Source: Klebsormidium nitens (lineage: Eukaryota; Streptophyta; Klebsormidiophyceae; Klebsormidiales; Klebsormidiaceae). From it: DNA of 64,000 bases. The notes beneath the pieces are model-generated. The model did not search any database. It saw only the letters and a program-made list of their open reading frames with translations, and had not been told where the DNA came from. The stretch is from positions 139,037 to 203,036 of the forward strand of contig DF237051.1 in NCBI GenBank assembly GCA_000708835.1, given 5' to 3'. The stretch's first letter is position 1; every line of letters begins with the position of its first letter. This document shows positions 58,591 to 64,000 of the stretch, piece by piece. Position numbers and translations under genes: made by a program.

Positions 58591-61500
58591 ATGCAGGGCC
58601 AATTTGCGCCGGGGCCCGGCGCCCCAGTCCAGCAGCCTGCACAACAGGCAAGTGGCAAACCTTTGCGTGTTGGATGAAGGAATGTTGCATTGTGTTGCTT
58701 GAAGCGGTCATCCGTTGCTTGACTCCTTGACAATCATATGGACCCTGGCTGCATAGTGCCGCTGTTATCTGGCATTTGGATGCACATTCCAAAGCGGGGC
58801 TTAATTGCTTCCCTTGTCCCGAGAGAGCCTCTCTTTACATGAATGCCACCTGACAATGCCGCCCAAAGTTGGTAATGGTCGATTGACTGATCTTCAGTGC
58901 TCATGCTTTGCCCTTGAAACAATCCGCCCATCTGCTTGTGTCCATAAGCAAGTGGCGCTCAGCACTCTGTTCTTTTCCCAGCATTCTGCATGCCACCAGC
59001 ACAGTAACACAACCTTTTTGATCCACATTCGTGTATTTGCGGGTTCATAGATTGTAGTACATTTGCATGCCATCCTCAATCGCGCATTCTTGACCAGTGC
59101 ATGATCCCTCAGAAATTTGCAGGCTGGGGCAGTGGCAAATTCAGTTTGACTGCCATTTAACAACAGATTGACTAGCCTTTTCCCAGAGCTTTTGCTCCTA
59201 TCATGCTCGATAATTGTCTACCATCAGGATTTTTGATTAGTCGCCGTTGGTTCTGATCCTGACAATGTGCTCCATGACAGGGGCCAATGGACCTTCCTTC
59301 CGGCAATCTTCCAGCTGGGTTTGATGCGAGCGACTGCAAAAGCGTGTAAGTACATTGCAAGCGCTGTGGAAGGCCTTAATGAGCAGGATCAGAAATTCAA
59401 CAGGCTGAGTCATCTTTATAATGTTAGGCCAAGCAGTGAATGGAGCGATTGGTGTGCGTCATGATACGACATTGAATGAGAGCAGCATTTTGGGCAAGTA
59501 CTAATGCACATTGCATAAATTGCAAGCAAGCCCCCTCTGTTTCTGCTTGTAATGTTGACTAGATTTAGATTCTAGTTAGTGAAGAGGGATTAGCATCCGC
59601 CTTTACCCTTCGTAGGCAGACGGTGCTCCATTTACTATGGCATATTGGGTTCCTTGCTCGATCAATGCTGCGAATCCCATTCACTAACCAGCGTTTTGTC
59701 AAGCGATTGGCTAGAGTGAAGATGGCTTCCAATTCATTGCTGTTCAGATTCAGTCAGCATTGGCCCCGTTGGTTTCGTGGATCTACTAGGCGCTAGGCGC
59801 CAAGAAGGATTGCGAAAGAAAACGGCTCGCAGTAGATTGGTTCATCCGTCAACCTTTCTCTGCAGGTATGTTGGCAACATCAACCTGAATGTAACTGAGC
59901 AGCTCTTGGCAGAGGTCTTCTCCACGTGTGGGAGCCTGTCAAACTGCAAGCTCATAAAGAAGGAGAAGGTGAGGTGCATAAGACAGTGTGCAATGCAGCT
60001 TTTCGTTCTTGCTAGCATTGGCTGTTCCCAGCTAATGTCAGTGTTAGGTTGAAGTCACAGAAGTAGGTTAGGAAAATGCAATTAGCAGCTTGGGGTCCCT
60101 TTCTTGGGGCGAGGTCATAGACTCTTCTAGCTTTGACTTTGAGCCACCGAGGGTTTCTCCCAGCAAGGTAGGTGAAGAAGCAGGCTTCGGAGGAACATTC
60201 TTTAATGCTGTCCGTTGCACATATATTTCGCATGTTTTTCCTCTTGCACATGCATTTGCTCCTTTTCTTTGCATTGCCTCTAGCACTTCTTCATTACTAA
60301 CTCGCTTTTCTCTTGTGCTCTTTTTCCCATGTGCTCCTTATTCTCATTTTCTTCCCCTTGTGGAGTTCAGTCTTCTTTCGGGTTTGTCGACTTTTTCGAC
60401 CACCGTTCCGCAGCCCAGGCTTTGCTCACACTGAACGGAAGGATCTTGTGAGTACTCAGTTCGGACACTCTCAGACACCCATCGGACACCCTCGGAAAAG
60501 GGACTGTAGACAGGAGGGGGCTTCTCTACTGATTGCTTTCTTCGATTTTCTTGAGCATCCCCTCATGTTTCTTCGATAGCTTATGTACACATTGGTTCAT
60601 TGCTTCCTTTGACGCAATGCATTTTGAGATCTGTGCATAGGACTCTGTCAGATCTGCAACATTGCACTCATATTGTTTCTTGTCTGCTGCGCACGCATAG
60701 CTCATGTGTGTAGGAACCCGCGAACAACCAAGTCTGCAGGTGGCTTTCATTCTGAAGCATTCAACATCCGCATTTTTGCAGGATGGGAGACCCCATCAAA
60801 GTCAATTGGGCATTCCAGAGCAACAAGCGAGAGGATACATCTAGTAAGGCCCCTCCTCACTCACCTTCTGCACATATACTTCAATCTTCAGCCTTTGCAA
60901 TCTGGTGATAGGCACGAGCTAAGATTCGCAGGGTCGATTTACTTTGGTGGGAGTCTAGGGGCTTGTCGTTCGACAGGTTTTGCTAGTTCTCTCCGATCTG
61001 TACATTGTTAGATGCTTTGGACCCATTCTGAGACATTGTTCTCACTTTTGCTCTACAGGTCACCACAGCCTATTTGTGGGTGACCTCTCTCCGGAGATCA
61101 CCGATGCAATTCTCCACAAGGCTTTCAGTGTGTACCCCAGCATCTCGTGAGCGTCACCTTCAAATTGCTCAAAAGCTCGCTTTGGCTCTCTGTTCTGCTC
61201 ACATTGCTGAGTTCTGGCCCTCATTAAGGGGCTGTGGATCTGGAAGACTTGGTTGTCTCTGTTTCTTGCTGGATATCAGTGCAAGCGGATTGCATTGCCC
61301 AATGCTTGTGTGTACCCAAAATGGACTATGATGAGTTGTGATGTGTGGCTTGCTGTGAGGAACGCTAATGTTTGGCGTAGCTATACAAGCTTATGTTCTG
61401 CTGAGCCGCCCTTGGGGAAACTGGTTTGGAGAAACTGGTTTGTGGCATTGTAAATGCCAAGATGAATCCGACTTTGGGTGGCTGGATCAGTTCTGATTTC

Positions 61501-64000
61501 ACCACTGAGCGCTTTCTTCCGAGTGAGGCAGGCCACGATGTTAGTTACAAAGTCTGGTCAATACACTATCCTTTCTGCTCACAGGCACTTCTGTCGTTGG
61601 TAGGCCGTTGATCCTTCTTGTGGCTCCGTATTCTTTGCAGGGATGCCCGAGTGATGTGGGACCAGGCGTCAGGCAGGTCAAGGGGCTTTGGGTTTGTTTC
61701 TTTCCGGGATCAGGCGGTAAGTTGCAAAGTCGCTTGAAGGTGTCCATTTCATCAGCAGTGCGGAATGATGGACGTTGAAACGGCTGTCCTTTCCCAACAA
61801 GCGTTTTCCAAAAAGCAGCATGGCAGAATGATTTTGTAAGTGAGCTCAAGGAGGAGTGTTCTGTCAGCAATCATGCACTGTTTTGCCCAGTAGTCGTCCA
61901 TCTCTGGTTCTAAAGTTGCTTTTCTTTCATTTTGAAGTTCTCTCTAGCGGTCATGCAGGATTCGAGAGTTTCAAACTTCCTGTAAACTCAGCCATTGACA
62001 CAACATCATTGCAGGATGCCGAACGGGCTCTCACCGAGATGAGCGGCCAAATGCTGGGGTCCCGCCAGATCCGTTGCAATTGGGCAACGCGCCAAAATGC
62101 GCCCCATGGGGGCGGCGGCGGTGGTTTTGGGGGGGGTGGTGGGTTCGGAGGTGGCGGTGCAGTCGGAGGTGAGGGCTTGGGAGTTGCGTTACCAAAGCTA
62201 AAAGAGTTGCTCTCATGATACTGTCCTTCACTCTTCTCCTCTGTTGTACCTGTGGAGTTCGCTCTTTGTCTCTTCGCTGCGATTTGGAATTCTCCATCAT
62301 TCGTGGCTTGGTCCGCTTATGGTACTCGTTCTCTTTCAATCCCCTTCTCTTCGTTGTTTCCTTGTGGTCTCAGGAAGCCCGCACTCTCGACATCTTGAAG
62401 GGCTGTCTGGAAAACATTTTCTAGAATGTGTTCGTTGTTAGTGCTTGGTATCCGTCGCAGGGCAAGCCAGTTGGTGAAGTGGTCAATGGTGTGAGAGTAA
62501 TCGCATTTTACAAGGCGCTCATCCTCCTTTCTCCAACCTCGCAGGTTTTGCCCAAGCAGTGTCCGGGGGTTTCGGGATGGGGGGCAACCAAGGCCCAGCC
62601 TTCGGCCAGCAGCCGGGCTTCGGAGCGCCTGGGGGCTTCCCCCAGGGGGCCCCCGATGGTGGCGGGCAGTTTGGACAATTCCCTGGCCAGGTCAGGGTTA
62701 CAAAACGTCCTGGGCAGCCTTTTCTGTCCAGGTTGTCTCATTTCCTGATCGCCAGCCAGTCTCGCTTCTGTTCGTCGGTACTCAGTGTTGGCACGGCTTT
62801 GGTACCGTGTTCAAATGATGCTTCGACGGTACTCAGCTTCAGCACGAGCTGAGCGCTGCATCCGAAAATTTGGACGGCTTATAATGCATTCCGAGCAGTC
62901 ACGATATTGTGCGATTTGACAGCTCGTCATGTAGACGGAATCGTCCCAATCTGCTCGACATTGTCCAACAGACGGGGCTTTTGAATCTTTCGTTTCTATT
63001 TTGTGATAAGGTCGGCTTCTCAATGGCCTACACCCGGCTGTACATGGGCTCTTAACCAGTGGGTTTAAATCGTGTGACCAGGCCGACTTTTCAATTGCCA
63101 ACCTTGCCGTACACAGACTCTTAACCAGTGGGTTTCTTGTCTTATGACCAGGTCGGCTTCCCGATGGCCGACACCTCGCAGTACACGACGGCGTACATTG
63201 GAAACCTGGCGCAGGAGGTCACGCTGACGGAGCTCCATCGGCAGTTCCATGCGCTGAACGTGGGCGTCATCGTAGACGTCAAGATCAACCGGGAGAAGGG
63301 CTTTGGATTTGTCAGGTGCGGCTGTTTCCCCCGCTTCCATTACCTGCTTTGCTGAAGACTATTTCTGCTCGTCGATCGTTGCCATGTTTGTGGGAATGAA
63401 AGCCGGTTTGTGGAATGCCATCTGCGTTCTCGGTTGTGTATTCATTTGGTCCTGGTGGGTAGCTGGTTTTCCTGTGCGTCTCCTCTTCAAGTGAACAGGA
63501 CTTTGGCGTCAGCCTTGCCCGTTTTTTCTGTTTGGATGGGTGGCTGCTTCTTCCGAGTCCCTTTTCTTTGCCGCACCTGGTTAGTCCGAAGTCCATTCTA
63601 TGTGTGACATCCGGCTCGCGTTCTTCTCATTGTCACATCTACTGTACAATCTCTGTCTTGGTTCCGTCCTGCTGTTGAAGCAGGCACGTAATCGGACGCT
63701 GAAACAAACTGCATCTTTGCGCAAGGTGTCTTGCGTCTCGATTCTTCTTCCTCACGCTACCTAGCCTTTTCCGAGTCCAAGCTCCGACCTTCCGCGCTTC
63801 TAACAGATTCGAGAAAGAGTTGTTCTCCCTCTTCAGCTGACCCATTTTGTAGGAACCTTCTTTTTGCAGCAAAAGAGACGAAATGAAAAACTAAAATCCC
63901 CCTTCGTTATCCTCCAGATATCAAACCCACGAGGAAGCGGCTCTTGCTATTAACGCCAGCAACGGGCTCATCATCTGCGGCAAGCCGATCCGCGTCTCCT
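58591..64000 (+). CDS. UBP1: UBP1/RBP-type triple-RRM RNA-binding protein, 5' part
   Basis: Exons 58591-58647, 59281-59345, 59866-59968, 60371-60447, 60782-60843, 61059-61146, 61641-61716, 62015-62168, 62545-62690, 63152-63315 and 63918 to the window end join in phase (358 residues so far). Family members bind U-rich RNA in nucleus and stress granules. The N-terminus [20 protein letters not shown] is diagnostic. RRM1: VYVGNI and [11 protein letters not shown]2: LFVGDL and RGFGFVSF, ending [12 protein letters not shown]3: AYIGNL and KGFGFVR, ending at KPIRVS. Between RRM2 and RRM3 is a Gly/Phe/Gln-rich linker ([15 protein letters not shown], then [15 protein letters not shown]) that is longer and richer in Gly than in flowering-plant UBP1. 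Intron 1 needs a GC-AG boundary. The gene is incomplete at the window edge. RBP45/47 is the alternative, but the N-terminal motif favours UBP1. Confidence 0.95.
63011..63151 (+). repeat. UBP1: Two decayed tandem copies of the 5' edge of UBP1 exon 10
   Basis: The unit is ~71 bases: about 43 bases of exon start (GTCGGCTTC, C..ATGGCC, TACAC) plus an intron tail (CTCTTAACCAGTGGGTTT, ending TGACCAG). Copies begin at about 63011 and 63082, and the real exon at 63152, so the periods are 71 and 70. The intron tail is better conserved between copies than the exon part, and only the third copy encodes [19 protein letters not shown]. Confidence 0.88.

Noticed and set aside
63011-63151. Direct repeats as a CRISPR array or satellite
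   Set aside because: Only three units, including a coding exon edge; CRISPR arrays do not occur in nuclear genomes.

Overview
This window is nuclear DNA of a green-lineage eukaryote, most likely a streptophyte (a charophyte alga such as Klebsormidium, or an early land plant). The genes have many introns, usually GT-AG, and moderate to high GC. The gene set is plant-like: a C5-sterol desaturase of plant type, a plant-type FANCM without a nuclease domain, a UBP1/RBP-type triple-RRM protein, ornithine decarboxylase and F-box families. The taxon is inferred from protein content only. Splice models were built by hand from reading phase, splice consensus and remembered family alignments; no transcript evidence was available.

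Layout: 153-4118 (+) C5-sterol desaturase, five exons; 5635-7892 (-) F-box/leucine-rich-repeat gene with a reading-frame break; 9438-13843 (-) ornithine decarboxylase, five exons; 15600-19098 (+) unrecognised protein with an acidic/Ser-rich N-terminus, a helical segment and two likely membrane segments; 20702-30579 (-) tandem array of five related F-box genes, at least one a pseudogene, with a foldback transposon-like insertion between two units; 30754-33576 (+) one or two small cysteine-rich proteins, with an intervening tract of CCTAGG-type palindromic repeats; 35071-51669 (-) FANCM helicase, 19 exons, about 2,763 codons; 53329-57895 (-) a protein with a C2 domain, a membrane segment and a C-terminal LysM; 58591-64000 (+) UBP1-like RNA-binding protein, running off the window.

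The most unusual signal is a recurrent type of local duplication. In four separate genes (sterol desaturase, ODC, FANCM, UBP1) introns contain decayed partial copies of the neighbouring exon edge together with its splice site. Copies of 5' exon edges lie upstream of the true exon and copies of 3' edges lie downstream. FANCM also has an intron with all the hallmarks of the minor (U12, AT-AC) class, and two introns (FANCM, UBP1) need GC-AG boundaries. The genes are mostly unrelated housekeeping functions (sterol synthesis, polyamine synthesis, DNA repair, RNA metabolism) and do not form a pathway together; the F-box array is the fast-evolving part of the window.
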